The notes beneath the pieces were generated by a model. It was not told the DNA's origin. It searched no databases and worked only from the letters and a program-made list of their open reading frames with translations. 64,000 bases of DNA from Sphingomonas japonica (lineage in GTDB: Bacteria; Pseudomonadota; Alphaproteobacteria; Sphingomonadales; Sphingomonadaceae). The first letter of the stretch is position 1. Each line of letters begins with the position of its first letter. This document shows positions 16,929 to 26,503 of this stretch, piece after piece. The stretch spans positions 229,321-293,320 of the forward strand of contig NZ_VDYR01000002.1 of NCBI RefSeq assembly GCF_006346325.1. The letters are read 5' to 3'. The position numbers and the translations under genes were made by a program.

Positions 16929-18557
16929 ATGACGCTTCTGATCGATCGCCGCTCGCTCCTGTTGACCGGCACGCTCGGGCTGGGCGCGTTTGCGGTTCCG
17001 GGCTTCGCGCAGCTTGCCGGTGTTCCAGGCGCGCGCGGGTTCACGCATGGCGTGGCGAGCGGTGAACCCGGCGCGCATTCGATGCTGCTGTGGACGCGCT
17101 ATGTCCCGGCGGACGGCGATGCGGTCAAGCTGCGCGCGGAGATCGCCGAAACGCCCGACTTCGCCCGGGTGATCCGCGGCGGCGAGATGATCACGGGGCC
17201 GTGGCGCGACCATAGCGCCAAGATCACGGTCGCCGGGCTGGAGCCGGGACGCCGCTATCACTATCGCTTCGTCGCGCCCGACGGCAGTGTCTCTGCGACG
17301 GGGCGCACGCGGACCTTGCCGGAGGGGGCAGCCGAGCGCTTCACCGCGGCAGTGTTCTCGTGTTCGAATATCGGCTTTGGCTATTTCAACGCCTATGCCC
17401 ACGCGGCGGCGCGGGGCGATCTCGACCTGACGATCCATCTTGGCGATTATTTCTATGAATATGCGCCCGACAACTATCCCGCGGCGGACCAGCTCGTCGG
17501 CAATCGGGTGCCGCAGCCGATGAAGGAGATCGTCGCGCTCGCCGATTACCGGCTGCGCTATGCCAGCTACCGTGCCGATCCCGACCTCCAGGCGATCCAC
17601 GCCGCCGCGCCGATGGTCGTGCAATGGGACGATCACGAATCGGCGAACGACAGCTGGGAAGGCGGCGCGCAGAATCATCAGGACGGCGAAGGCGACTGGC
17701 TGGCGCGCAAGGCGGCGGCGATGCAGGCGTTTCGCGAATGGCTGCCGGTCAGCGACGAGCCGTGGGCGGAGTATCGCATCGGCACGCTCGCGTCGCTGTT
17801 CCGCACCGAGACCCGGCTGCTCGGCCGCAGCAAGCCGCCCGAACTGGCGCCGCTGTTCGTGGGCGGAGGCGATCCCGTCGCGGCGCTGACCGCGTTCCGG
17901 GACGGTGCGTGGCAGGATCCGGCCGCGACGATGATGGGGTCGGTGCAGGAAGCGTGGCTGGACGGAGCGATGGCCCGGTCGGTGCGCGACGGCGTCGCGT
18001 GGCAGGTGGTCGGCTTCGGCACGATCATGGGCAACACCCGCGCCCCCGAGGAGGCGCTGGGCTGGATCAAGGCCGATGCTCCGGAACGCACCAAGGCCTA
18101 TGTCACCGCCGGCGTCACCGCGTCGAAACTGGGGCTGCCGTCGAACCTCGACAATTGGGGCGGATACCCCGCGGCGCGCGCGCGCTTCCTGAAATCGGCG
18201 CAGGCGCTGGGCGGCAGCACGATCGTGCTGGCGGGCGACAGTCACAATGCCTGGGCCTACGACCTCGCGCAGGACGGCCGTCCCGCCGCGACCGAGTTCG
18301 CGGGGCAGGGTGTGACCTCGCCCGGCTATGAAAGCGCGGTCGCGATCGATCCGAAACAGGTCGCCGCCGCGCTGGTCCGCACCAATCCCGAGCTCAAATG
18401 GTGCGACACCTCGCGCCGCGGGTACATGGCGCTGACGCTGACCCCGGGTGAGGCGCGCAACGACTGGGTGTTCGTCGATACCGTGCGGATGCGCGGCACC
18501 GGGGCATCGGTCGGCCACACCGCGACAGTCGAACGCGGCCGCAACGTGATGGCGTAA
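16929..18557 (+). CDS. PhoD-like alkaline phosphatase/phosphodiesterase (Tat-exported)
   Basis: A 542-residue metallophosphatase. The N-terminus has a Tat-type signal (DRRSLLLTG followed by a hydrophobic stretch, about 6-28). Then come the PhoD N-terminal Ig-like domain (GVASGEP near 40) and the metal-binding core: FSCSN near 142, HLGDYFYEY near 174, QWDDHES near 232 and LAGDSHNAW near 435. Members use Ca and Fe to release phosphate from phosphomono- and diesters in the periplasm. It stands alone between a divergent membrane glycosyltransferase and a convergent pepN. No Pho-box was identified in the 112 bases upstream. Confidence 0.9.
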   Translation: MTLLIDRRSLLLTGTLGLGAFAVPGFAQLAGVPGARGFTHGVASGEPGAHSMLLWTRYVPADGDAVKLRAEIAETPDFARVIRGGEMITGPWRDHSAKITVAGLEPGRRYHYRFVAPDGSVSATGRTRTLPEGAAERFTAAVFSCSNIGFGYFNAYAHAAARGDLDLTIHLGDYFYEYAPDNYPAADQLVGNRVPQPMKEIVALADYRLRYASYRADPDLQAIHAAAPMVVQWDDHESANDSWEGGAQNHQDGEGDWLARKAAAMQAFREWLPVSDEPWAEYRIGTLASLFRTETRLLGRSKPPELAPLFVGGGDPVAALTAFRDGAWQDPAATMMGSVQEAWLDGAMARSVRDGVAWQVVGFGTIMGNTRAPEEALGWIKADAPERTKAYVTAGVTASKLGLPSNLDNWGGYPAARARFLKSAQALGGSTIVLAGDSHNAWAYDLAQDGRPAATEFAGQGVTSPGYESAVAIDPKQVAAALVRTNPELKWCDTSRRGYMALTLTPGEARNDWVFVDTVRMRGTGASVGHTATVERGRNVMA

Positions 18558-18561
18558 AGCG

Positions 18562-21165
18562 CTAGTCCAGGCTCTTGCCCGCCTGCTCGAGCATGTCCTT
18601 GCTGAGGCCGGCGCTGGCGACGATGCGCTCGAGTTCGCCGCGCATCATCGCGGCGCGATCGTCATCGAAGCGCTTCCAGCGGCCGAGCGGCGGGACCAGC
18701 TTGGCGGCGGTCTGCGGATTGAGCTTGTCGAGCGCCAGCAGCTGGTCCGCAACGAAGCGGTAGCCGCGCCCCGACGGGTGATGGAACGCGCGCTGGTTGA
18801 CGCTGAACATGCCGACCAGTGCCCGCGCGCGATTGGGATTGGCGAGCGTGAAATCGCGGTGCTTCGCCAGTTCCTCGACCTGATCGACGGCATCGTCGCG
18901 CGCCGACAGCGCCTGCACCGAAAACCATTTGTCGAGCACCAGCGGATTGTCGCGATAGCGGTTGTAGAAAATGTCGAGCGCGGCGATGCGCTTGTCCGAC
19001 GTTCCGTTGACCAGCGTCGCCAGCGCGCCGTGCCGGTCGGTCATGTTGTCGGCGCCCTCGAACTGCGCAAAAGCGAGGTCGGCGGCGTCGGGCGCCCCCG
19101 AAGCCGCGAGATAGCCGAGCGCGACGTTGCGCAGGCGGCGCAGCCCCTTGGCGGCGGGCGTATATTCGAAGCGGTTGGCGGCGGCGCCGTCATAGGCGTC
19201 GCGCCATTGCTCGCCGAGCCGGGTCGCCAGATCGCGGCGCAGCGCTTCGCGTGCGCGGAACACGGCGTCGGGATCGACCACGCTCAACTGGTCGCCGATG
19301 AAGCTCTCCGACGGCAGCAGCACCGCTTCGCCGACGAACGCCTTGTCGAGATCGGGCGAGGCCAGCGTCCGGGCGACCGCCGCGATCACCGCGTCATGGT
19401 CGGCGCGCCCGTGGGTTACCGCCGTCACCAGCGTGTCGAGCATCAGCTGCTGCATCGCTTCGTAGCGCGCGAACGGATCGTCGTCGTGCGCCGACAGGAA
19501 CGCCAGGTCGGCGGCGGTGCGGTTGGTGTCGAGGATCACCGGCGCGGAAAAGCCGCGATTGATCGACAGCACCGGCGTCTCGGCCACCCCGTCGAACGCG
19601 ATATCGGCGCTGGTGTCGCCGAGCAGCACCAGCCGTTCCTCGCCCAGCGGCTTGCCCGTTTCCGATCCGAACAGCTTGATCCGCAGCGGCAGCAGCATCG
19701 GCGCCTTGTCGGGCTGGCCGGGGGTGGGCGGCACGAGCTGGCGCAGCGCGATCCGCGCGCGGCCGTCCCCGGGCGCATGCGAAAGCTGCGCCGACACGCG
19801 CGGCGTCCCCGCCTGGCTGTACCACAAGCGGAACTGCGTCAGGTCTGCGCCGCTGGCATCTTCCATCGCGCAGGCGAAATCCTCGACCGTCGCGGCGGTG
19901 CCGTCGTGGCGGTCGAAATATAGGTCCGATCCCGCGCGGAACGCCGCTTCGCCCAGCATGGTGTGCATCATTCGGATGACTTCGGCGCCCTTGTTGTAGA
20001 TCGTCGCGGTGTAGAAGTTGCTGATCTCCAAATATTCGTCGGGACGCACCGGATGCGCCAGCGGTCCGGCATCCTCGGGGAACTGCGCGGCGCGCAGTCC
20101 CCGCACATCCTCGATCCGCTTGACCGCGGGCGATCCCTGGTCGGCGCTGAACTGCTGGTCGCGGAACACGGTGAAGCCTTCCTTGAGCGAAAGCTGGAAC
20201 CAGTCGCGGCAGGTGACGCGATTGCCCGACCAGTTGTGGAAATATTCGTGCGCGACCACTGCGGCGACCGCGTCATAGTCGTAATCGGTGGCGGTATCGG
20301 GATCGGCGAGGATGTAGCGGCTGTTGAAGATATTCAGCCCCTTGTTCTCCATCGCGCCGAAATTGAAATCGTCGACCGCGACGATGTTGAAGACATCGAG
20401 GTCGTATTCCCGGCCATAGACCTTTTCGTCCCACGCCATCGCGGTCTTGAGCGCCGACAAGGCGTGGTCGGTCTTGGCAAGGTCGCTTTCGCGCACCCAG
20501 ATGCCCAGCTGCACCTCGCGCCCCGACATCGTCGTGAAGCTGCCCGTATTGGCGACGAGGTCGCCCGCGACCAATGCGAACAGATAGCTTGGCTTGGGAA
20601 ACGGATCGTCCCATTCCGCCCAGTGGCGGCCGTCGCCCGCGTCGCCCGAGCCGACCGGATCGCCATTGGCGAGCAGCACCGGATAGCGCGTGCTGTCGGC
20701 GGTCATCCGCACGCGATAGCGGGTGAGCACGTCGGGGCGGTCGGGGAACGGCAGGATGCGGCGGAACCCCTGCGCCTCGCACTGTGTGCACAGCAGCCCG
20801 CCCGATGCATAGAGCCCCATCAGCTGGGTGTTGCGATCGGGATGCAGCGTCACCGCGATCTCGATGCTGTGCGCGTCGCCGGGCAGCGTGACCTCGATCG
20901 CATCGTCCAGTTGCGACCAGTCGGCCTCGACCCCGTCGATGCGCACGCTGTCGGGTACGATACCGTCGCGATCCAGCCGAAGCGGGCGATCGTGCGCGCC
21001 GCTGCGCACCGCCGACAGCGAGCCGGTCACCCGCGTCTCGCCGGCGCCAAGCTCGAAGTCGAGCGCCAGTTCGGGCACCAGCCAGTCGGGTGGACGATAA
21101 TCGGCGCGGCGGATCGGCTGGGCCTTCGCGGCGGGCGTGGCGATCGAGGAACGGATGTCGAGCAT
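18562..21165 (-). CDS. pepN: Aminopeptidase N (M1 zinc metallopeptidase)
   Basis: An 867-residue enzyme, close to the 870 residues of the Escherichia coli enzyme. It has the exopeptidase motif GAMEN (FGAMENKGLN, about 256-260), the zinc motif HEYFHNW (HExxH, about 293-297) and the third ligand Glu in LKEGFTVFRDQQF 18 residues on. The C-terminal helical domain with the GTSDKRI and FSVNQRAFH segments follows the PepN subfamily rather than eukaryotic-type M1. It removes N-terminal residues from peptides in the cytoplasm. Four bases separate its stop from that of the convergent phosphatase. Confidence 0.95.
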   Translation of the reverse strand: MLDIRSSIATPAAKAQPIRRADYRPPDWLVPELALDFELGAGETRVTGSLSAVRSGAHDRPLRLDRDGIVPDSVRIDGVEADWSQLDDAIEVTLPGDAHSIEIAVTLHPDRNTQLMGLYASGGLLCTQCEAQGFRRILPFPDRPDVLTRYRVRMTADSTRYPVLLANGDPVGSGDAGDGRHWAEWDDPFPKPSYLFALVAGDLVANTGSFTTMSGREVQLGIWVRESDLAKTDHALSALKTAMAWDEKVYGREYDLDVFNIVAVDDFNFGAMENKGLNIFNSRYILADPDTATDYDYDAVAAVVAHEYFHNWSGNRVTCRDWFQLSLKEGFTVFRDQQFSADQGSPAVKRIEDVRGLRAAQFPEDAGPLAHPVRPDEYLEISNFYTATIYNKGAEVIRMMHTMLGEAAFRAGSDLYFDRHDGTAATVEDFACAMEDASGADLTQFRLWYSQAGTPRVSAQLSHAPGDGRARIALRQLVPPTPGQPDKAPMLLPLRIKLFGSETGKPLGEERLVLLGDTSADIAFDGVAETPVLSINRGFSAPVILDTNRTAADLAFLSAHDDDPFARYEAMQQLMLDTLVTAVTHGRADHDAVIAAVARTLASPDLDKAFVGEAVLLPSESFIGDQLSVVDPDAVFRAREALRRDLATRLGEQWRDAYDGAAANRFEYTPAAKGLRRLRNVALGYLAASGAPDAADLAFAQFEGADNMTDRHGALATLVNGTSDKRIAALDIFYNRYRDNPLVLDKWFSVQALSARDDAVDQVEELAKHRDFTLANPNRARALVGMFSVNQRAFHHPSGRGYRFVADQLLALDKLNPQTAAKLVPPLGRWKRFDDDRAAMMRGELERIVASAGLSKDMLEQAGKSLD

Positions 21166-21288
21166 GGATGTCCTTATCGCGAAACGCCGCGCGGCCGGTA
21201 GCGAATTGTCGAGGCAGCATATTCGGCCGGGCAGGGTTTGCGCGCAGGCGTCCTATGCTGCTAATCCACCGGCCAACCTGCGAACGAA

Positions 21289-22965
21289 ATGAGGATGTTC
21301 ATGTTCCGACCCCTGTTGCTGATCGGCCTGTTGTCGACCGCCGCCGCCGCTACCGCCCAAACCGCCCCCGCGATGACACCCGCGCAAGAGAATGCACAGG
21401 CCAACGCCGTGCTGCCGCCCGAACAGGCGGCGATGAAGGCGCATGTCATGTTCCTGGCGTCCGACGAAATGCGCGGGCGCGAAGCCGGATCGCCCGAATA
21501 TGACATCGCCGCCAACTATGTCGCCTCGCAATTCTATTCCGCCGGCCTGCGGCCGATGGGCACCGACGGCAGCTATCTGCAGACGGTGCCGCTGGTCAGC
21601 TACAAGGCGGCGGGGCAGGGCAGCTTCGTGCTCAGTCGCTCGGGCGCCCAGCCGCTGGCGTTCGGCACCGACTATGTGCCGTCGCCCAATCCGGCCAGCG
21701 CCGCGACCGATATCACCGCGCCGGTGGTGTTCGTCGGCTATGGCATCGACGCGCCCAGCGAAGGCCGCAACGACTATGCCGGCGTCGATGTGAAGGGCAA
21801 GATCGTCGCGTTTTTCGGCGGAGCCCCCGCGGCGCTCAACGGTGAAATCCGCGCGCACCTGGGCAGCCCGGCAACCAAGGCGGCGATGGCCGCTGCCAAG
21901 GGTGCGGTCGGCGTCATCCAGCTCGAATCGCCGGTCACGGCGAAGGTCCGGCCATTCGCCCGGCTGGCCGACAGCTACGATCATTCGCGCATGACCTGGG
22001 CCAATGCTGACGGAACCGGCCATCTGTCGGCGCCCGGCACACCCGCGCTGGGCACGCTGAGCCTGGCGGGGGCCGAAAAGCTGTTCGCCGGCGCGCGGAC
22101 ACCGTGGGCGACGGTCGTAGCGCTCGCCGACGACGATGCCGCCAGGTTCAAGGCCGAGCAACTGCCCGGCACGATGACGGTCAAGCTCCAGACCGAGATC
22201 AAGCCGGTGACGAGCTATAACGTCGCCGGGCTGCTCGAGGGCAGCGATCCCAAGCTTAAGTCCGAGACCGTCGTGCTGACCGCGCATCTCGACCATGTCG
22301 GCGTCGGCAAGGCCGTCAATGGCGACACCATCTACAACGGCGCGATGGACAATGCCGTCGGCATCGCCTCGCTGATCGAGGAGGCCAAGCGCTTCAAGGC
22401 ATCGGGCACCGCGCCCAAGCGTTCGATCCTGTTCCTGGCGGTGACGGCCGAGGAAAAGGGGCTGGTGGGCGCCGACTATTTCGCCAACAACCCGACCATC
22501 CCCAAGGACCGGCTGGTCGCCAACGTCAATCTCGACATGCCGATCATCACCTACAAGTTCGACGACGTGATCGCGTTCGGCGCGGCACGCTCGACGCTGG
22601 GGCCGATCGTCGAGCGCGCGGCGCAGAAGCTGGGTGTGACCTTCTCGCCCGATCCGATGCCCGAACAGGGGCTGTTCGTGCGTTCCGACCATTATCGCTT
22701 CGTCCAGCAGGGGATTCCGTCGGTGTTCCTGTGGCCGGGCACGGCCGGGCCGGGCAAGGCCGCGGTCGATGCGTTCTTCGCCAGCCATTATCACCAGCCG
22801 TCGGACGAGATCGTTCAGGGTCCGCCGATCAACTGGGAATCGGGCGCGCGCTTCATCGAGGCGAACTACATGATCGCTCGCGAGATCGCCGACGCGCCGC
22901 AGCGTCCGGCGTGGAACAAGGGCGATTTCTTCGGTACGCTGTATGAAGGGTACGGCGCGAAATAG
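21289..22965 (+). CDS. Exported M28-family metallopeptidase, paralog 1
   Basis: A 558-residue protein with a signal peptide (cut near TATAQ), an N-terminal region with an inserted PA-type domain (about 130-270) and a co-catalytic zinc M28 peptidase domain. Ligands and active residues are visible: AHLDHVG, YNGAMDNAVG, VTAEEKGLVG, NLDMP and HYHQPSDE. M28 enzymes are aminopeptidases or carboxypeptidases; the specificity is unknown. Three in-frame ATGs lie at 21289, 21295 and 21301; the last has GAGG six bases upstream and gives the simplest signal peptide. A closely related gene follows in the same direction, and a 12-bp hairpin lies just past this stop. Confidence 0.88.
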   Translation: MRMFMFRPLLLIGLLSTAAAATAQTAPAMTPAQENAQANAVLPPEQAAMKAHVMFLASDEMRGREAGSPEYDIAANYVASQFYSAGLRPMGTDGSYLQTVPLVSYKAAGQGSFVLSRSGAQPLAFGTDYVPSPNPASAATDITAPVVFVGYGIDAPSEGRNDYAGVDVKGKIVAFFGGAPAALNGEIRAHLGSPATKAAMAAAKGAVGVIQLESPVTAKVRPFARLADSYDHSRMTWANADGTGHLSAPGTPALGTLSLAGAEKLFAGARTPWATVVALADDDAARFKAEQLPGTMTVKLQTEIKPVTSYNVAGLLEGSDPKLKSETVVLTAHLDHVGVGKAVNGDTIYNGAMDNAVGIASLIEEAKRFKASGTAPKRSILFLAVTAEEKGLVGADYFANNPTIPKDRLVANVNLDMPIITYKFDDVIAFGAARSTLGPIVERAAQKLGVTFSPDPMPEQGLFVRSDHYRFVQQGIPSVFLWPGTAGPGKAAVDAFFASHYHQPSDEIVQGPPINWESGARFIEANYMIAREIADAPQRPAWNKGDFFGTLYEGYGAK

Positions 22966-22973
22966 CCGGTGGT

Positions 22974-23004
22974 CGGCATTTCCCGCGCGCGTCGGGAAAT
23001 GCCG
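22974..23004. terminator. Twelve-bp perfect hairpin after the first M28 gene
   Basis: CGGCATTTCCCG (22974-22985) and CGGGAAATGCCG (22993-23004) form a perfect stem with a seven-base loop, eight bases past the stop codon. No T-run follows. It may terminate or stabilise the first peptidase transcript and so separate it from the paralog 180 bases on. Confidence 0.5.
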
Positions 23005-23124
23005 CACGACATCGGTTGCGCGACGGGTATCGTGGCGCTGTCCTACATGTGTTTGTTCTGCTAATGTTCCGATATGCGCCGTGTCTTTCCGCTTTTGTTG
23101 CATCGGCCTCACCGCCGCGTTGCT

Positions 23125-23167
23125 GAAGTGGAGAACACCGCGCGAGACTCTCCACTTTCTCCACTTC
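23125..23167. repeat. Inverted repeat in the leader of the second M28 gene
   Basis: GAAGTGGAGA (23125-23134) is the reverse complement of TCTCCACTTC (23158-23167). The shorter core GTGGAGA also pairs with an overlapping copy TCTCCAC at 23148-23154, so two alternative stems are possible. The element ends 17 bases before the ATG at 23185 and could affect initiation or be an operator. No other feature explains it. Confidence 0.4.
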
Positions 23168-23184
23168 ACGATTGGAACTGCATC

Positions 23185-24801
23185 ATGAAGTCCGCGCTGC
23201 TCGCCCTGCCGCTGGTTGCCCTGACGCTAGCGCCCGCCGCGGCGCAGCAGACCGCAAGCCCCGAGGAAGCCGAACTCAAGGCGCATATCGCCTATCTCTC
23301 GTCGGACGCGATGGCGGGGCGTGCGCCGTTCACGCCGCAATATCGCACCGCCGCCGACTATGTCGCCAAGCAGTTCGCCGCGGCGGGAGCGGTCGCGGGC
23401 GGGGAGGACGACAGCTTTTTCCAGCCGGTGCCGCTGGTCCGCGTCGTCCCGGACGGCCGCGGGACGATGGAGCTGGGTCGCGGCGGCAAGACCACGGCCC
23501 TCGTGTTCGGTGAGGATTTCGTGTCGCTGGGATCGCCCCTGCCCGGCAAGTCGGCGGTGACCGGCGACGTCGTGTTCGCAGGCTATGGCGTGGTCGACGC
23601 AGGCAGCGGTATCGACGATTATGCCGGGCTGGACGTCTCGGGCCGGATCGTCGCGGTGCTGGGTGGTGCGCCTAAGGGGCTGCACAGCGAGGTCGCGGCG
23701 CATTTCGGGTCGCTCCAGGCCAAGGCGATGCTGGCGGCCGCGCGCGGTGCCAAGGGTGTGCTGGTGCTGATCCCGCCCGCGCAGGAAAAGAAGATGTCGG
23801 TGTCCAGGCTTCTCGCGCAGTGGGAACGCGGGGCCACGACCTGGGCAAAGGACGGCGTGCCGGCAACGTCCACGCGCGACACGCCGTTGGTCGGCTTCAT
23901 GGGTGCTACGGGCGCGCGCAAGCTGTTCGCGGGCTCACCGCTCGACCTGGAGGCGATCGCCGCCGCGGCCGAGGCGGGTACGCCGGTCCCGCGCGGACCG
24001 CTCGGCACCAGCCTGTCGGTTGCGCAGAAGTTCACCGTGCAGCCACTCGGCACCAGCGACAATGTCGTCGGCGTGATCGAGGGCAGCGATCCCGCGCTCA
24101 AGGACGAATATGTCGTGCTGTCGGCGCATCTCGACCATATCGGCGTCGACGAGGATGCCAAGCCGGGCGCGGACGCGATCAACAACGGCGCGATGGACAA
24201 TGCGCTGGGCGTCGGATCGCTGATCGAGGTCGCGCGCGAATTTCAGCGCTCGGGCAAGCGACCGCGGCGCAGCGTCATGCTGCTGGCGGTCACGGCAGAA
24301 GAGATCGGGCTGCTCGGATCCGACTATTTCGCGCGCAATCCCACGGTGCCCCGGCAATCGCTGGTGGCGGAAATCAATCTCGACATGCCGGTGATGACCT
24401 TCGATTTCGTCGATCTGGTGGCGCTGGGCGGCGATCGCTCGTCGATCGGTCCGGTCGCGGCCAAGGTCGCGGGCGATCTGGGGTTCAAGCTGGTGCCCGA
24501 TCCCAGCCCCGAACTCGCCTTCTTCGTGCGCACCGATCACTACAGCTTCGTCAAGCAGGGCGTGCCGTCGATCTCGCTCGACACCGGCCCCGGCGGTCCC
24601 GGGCAGGCGGCAATCACGGATTTCCTCGAGAAGCATTATCACCAGCCTTCGGACGAGGTCGGGCTGATCGATATGAGCGCAGCGCGGGACTTCGTGCGGG
24701 TCAATTACGGCATTGCCCGCGCGATCGCCGATGCCGACGCGCGGCCGGTGTGGAACAAGGGCGATTTCTTCGGGGAGATGTTCGGCGCGGACGCGAAGTG
24801 A
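23185..24801 (+). CDS. Exported M28-family metallopeptidase, paralog 2
   Basis: A 538-residue protein built like its upstream neighbour: signal peptide (about 1-21, ending APAAAQ), PA-type insert, and an M28 domain with AHLDHIG, NNGAMDNALG, VTAEEIGLLG, NLDMP and HYHQPSDE. The two genes align over their whole length but differ at many positions (for instance QYRTAADYVAKQF versus EYDIAANYVASQF), so the duplication is old and both copies keep all zinc ligands. The ATG at 23185 starts a good signal peptide; the open frame upstream to 23074 gives Arg/His-rich residues that look non-coding. Confidence 0.88.
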   Translation: MKSALLALPLVALTLAPAAAQQTASPEEAELKAHIAYLSSDAMAGRAPFTPQYRTAADYVAKQFAAAGAVAGGEDDSFFQPVPLVRVVPDGRGTMELGRGGKTTALVFGEDFVSLGSPLPGKSAVTGDVVFAGYGVVDAGSGIDDYAGLDVSGRIVAVLGGAPKGLHSEVAAHFGSLQAKAMLAAARGAKGVLVLIPPAQEKKMSVSRLLAQWERGATTWAKDGVPATSTRDTPLVGFMGATGARKLFAGSPLDLEAIAAAAEAGTPVPRGPLGTSLSVAQKFTVQPLGTSDNVVGVIEGSDPALKDEYVVLSAHLDHIGVDEDAKPGADAINNGAMDNALGVGSLIEVAREFQRSGKRPRRSVMLLAVTAEEIGLLGSDYFARNPTVPRQSLVAEINLDMPVMTFDFVDLVALGGDRSSIGPVAAKVAGDLGFKLVPDPSPELAFFVRTDHYSFVKQGVPSISLDTGPGGPGQAAITDFLEKHYHQPSDEVGLIDMSAARDFVRVNYGIARAIADADARPVWNKGDFFGEMFGADAK

Positions 24802-24838
24802 TCCTGTCGCATCTGCGCCGGGATAGGAAGGGTGCAGC

Positions 24839-25666
24839 GTGCGATTGCTGATCTTCGGGTTCGGATACACCGCTCGCCGTATCGCTGCCGCGCTTCGAAA
24901 TCGGGATTGGTCGGTGATCGGCACCACCCGCGACGGTCGCGACGGCACGATCGCCTTCGCCGACGCCGACCGCGTCCGCAGCGAGATCGCACAGGCGACG
25001 CACATCCTGTCGTCGGTGCCGCCCGACGGCGACGCCGATCCGGTGCTGGCCACCTATGGCGGAGACTTGCGCGGCACGCTTGCCTATCTTTCCTCGACCG
25101 GCGTCTATGGCGACGCCGATGGCGCGTGGGTCGATGAAGGCGCACCGACCGGCACCGGCCGCCGTACCGCTCGGGCGCAGGCCGATGCCGAATGGCTGGC
25201 CCGCGGTGCGCGTGTGTTTCGCTTGCCCGGCATCTACGGTCCCGGCCGCTCGCCGCTCGATCGTGTCGCGGCGGGGACCGCGCACCGTGTCGATCTACCG
25301 GGACAGGTGTTCAGCCGATGCCATGTCGACGACATCGCCAGCGGCGTGATCGCCGGGCTGGACGCGCCGCCCGGCGCCTATAACCTGGCCGATGACCTGC
25401 CCTGTTCGCAGAACATCGTCATGGCATATGCCGCCGCGCTGCTCGGTCTCCCGCCGCCGCGCTTCGTATCGCTGGACAGCCTGTCGCCGATGGCGCGCGG
25501 TTTCTATGCCGAGAACCGACGCGTGGCAAATGGCAAGGCAAAGCGCGTGCTGCGCTGGCAGCCCGCCTATCCCGACTATCGGTTCGGCCTGCGTGCCCTC
25601 AGCGCGATCACCAGCCCGGCCATCGCCAGCACTCCGCCCGCAGCCGCCAGCAGCGACCAGCGATAG
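24839..25666 (+). CDS. NAD-dependent epimerase/dehydratase-like SDR protein
   Basis: A 275-residue extended-SDR protein of the YeeZ/atypical epimerase type. It starts at a GTG (24839) with AGGAAG ten bases upstream. The nucleotide loop is IFGFGYTARRIA (GxGxxxR-like rather than GxxGxxG). STGVYGD holds the catalytic-region Ser/Tyr, but the usual YxxxK appears absent, as in the atypical subgroup. RLPGIYGPGR is conserved. The substrate is unknown. The last 91 bases overlap the convergent transporter gene, and the final 25 or so residues are Ala/Pro-rich. Confidence 0.75.
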   Translation: MRLLIFGFGYTARRIAAALRNRDWSVIGTTRDGRDGTIAFADADRVRSEIAQATHILSSVPPDGDADPVLATYGGDLRGTLAYLSSTGVYGDADGAWVDEGAPTGTGRRTARAQADAEWLARGARVFRLPGIYGPGRSPLDRVAAGTAHRVDLPGQVFSRCHVDDIASGVIAGLDAPPGAYNLADDLPCSQNIVMAYAAALLGLPPPRFVSLDSLSPMARGFYAENRRVANGKAKRVLRWQPAYPDYRFGLRALSAITSPAIASTPPAAASSDQR

Positions 25667-26493
25667 CCTTCGAACAGGGTCGACAGCAGCATCGCGATCA
25701 CCGGCACGATCACGCTCGAATAGGCCGCCTTGGCCGGACCGATCACCCGGATCACCCCGAAATAGAGCGTGAAGGCGAGCGCCGATGCGAACAGGCCAAG
25801 ATACAGGACACCCGCGATATAGCCTGCGCGCCATTCGAACACCGGCGGGCCGGTGGTGGCATAGGCGAACAGCGCGTTGAGCGCGGTGCCGATCAGCATC
25901 GCCGCCGCCAGCGTCGTCGACATCGGATAGCGCCGTGCCGTCGCCGATGCCGACATCACGTTCGAGATCGATGCCGACAAGACGCCTGCCAGAGTGATGG
26001 CGACGCCGGTAAGTACGGTGGCAACTCCCGAGGGATCGACTCGCGATTCATGGACGAACAGCAACGCCACCCCCGCCATCGCGATTGCCGATCCGACCAG
26101 CAATTGCCGCCCCAGCCGCTGCCCCAGGAAAATGCGTCCGAACATTGCGTTGGGTATCAGCAGCAATGCGAACACCACCGCGACCAGACCGGAGGTGATG
26201 TAGAGTTCGGCGCGGTAGACGAAGTTGAAATTGAGCACGAACTGGAACGACCCCAGCGTGGCGGCATAGCCCCAGCCTCGCGCATCCATCGCAATCGAAT
26301 CGCGGCGGACCAGCGCCCACGCCAGCATCGCGATCCCGGCGACGAGGAAACGGTACGTCACCGACCAGCTGGGCGGAACGGTGCCGAGCTGGTCGCGGAT
26401 CACGATCCACGTCGATCCCCAGATCAGCGTGACGATGCCGAACGGGATCAGGATCGCCAGCCGCGCCGATTGCGGCGCCGGGGTTGTGCTCAC
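25576..26493 (-). CDS. EamA/DMT superfamily transporter
   Basis: A 305-residue inner-membrane protein with ten helices in two EamA repeats. The first repeat begins GIVTLIWGSTWIVIRDQLG and the second GVLSASISNVMSASATARR, both typical drug/metabolite exporters of the RhaT/YddG/PecM kind. The substrate cannot be told from sequence. It is the last gene of the run PBP1A, threonine aldolase, transporter on the minus strand, ten bases after the aldolase gene, so export of an amino acid or related metabolite is plausible. Its 3' end overlaps the convergent epimerase gene by 91 bases. Confidence 0.85.
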   Translation of the reverse strand: MSTTPAPQSARLAILIPFGIVTLIWGSTWIVIRDQLGTVPPSWSVTYRFLVAGIAMLAWALVRRDSIAMDARGWGYAATLGSFQFVLNFNFVYRAELYITSGLVAVVFALLLIPNAMFGRIFLGQRLGRQLLVGSAIAMAGVALLFVHESRVDPSGVATVLTGVAITLAGVLSASISNVMSASATARRYPMSTTLAAAMLIGTALNALFAYATTGPPVFEWRAGYIAGVLYLGLFASALAFTLYFGVIRVIGPAKAAYSSVIVPVIAMLLSTLFEGYRWSLLAAAGGVLAMAGLVIALRARRPNR

Positions 26494-26503
26494 GCCGCGC
26501 GCT

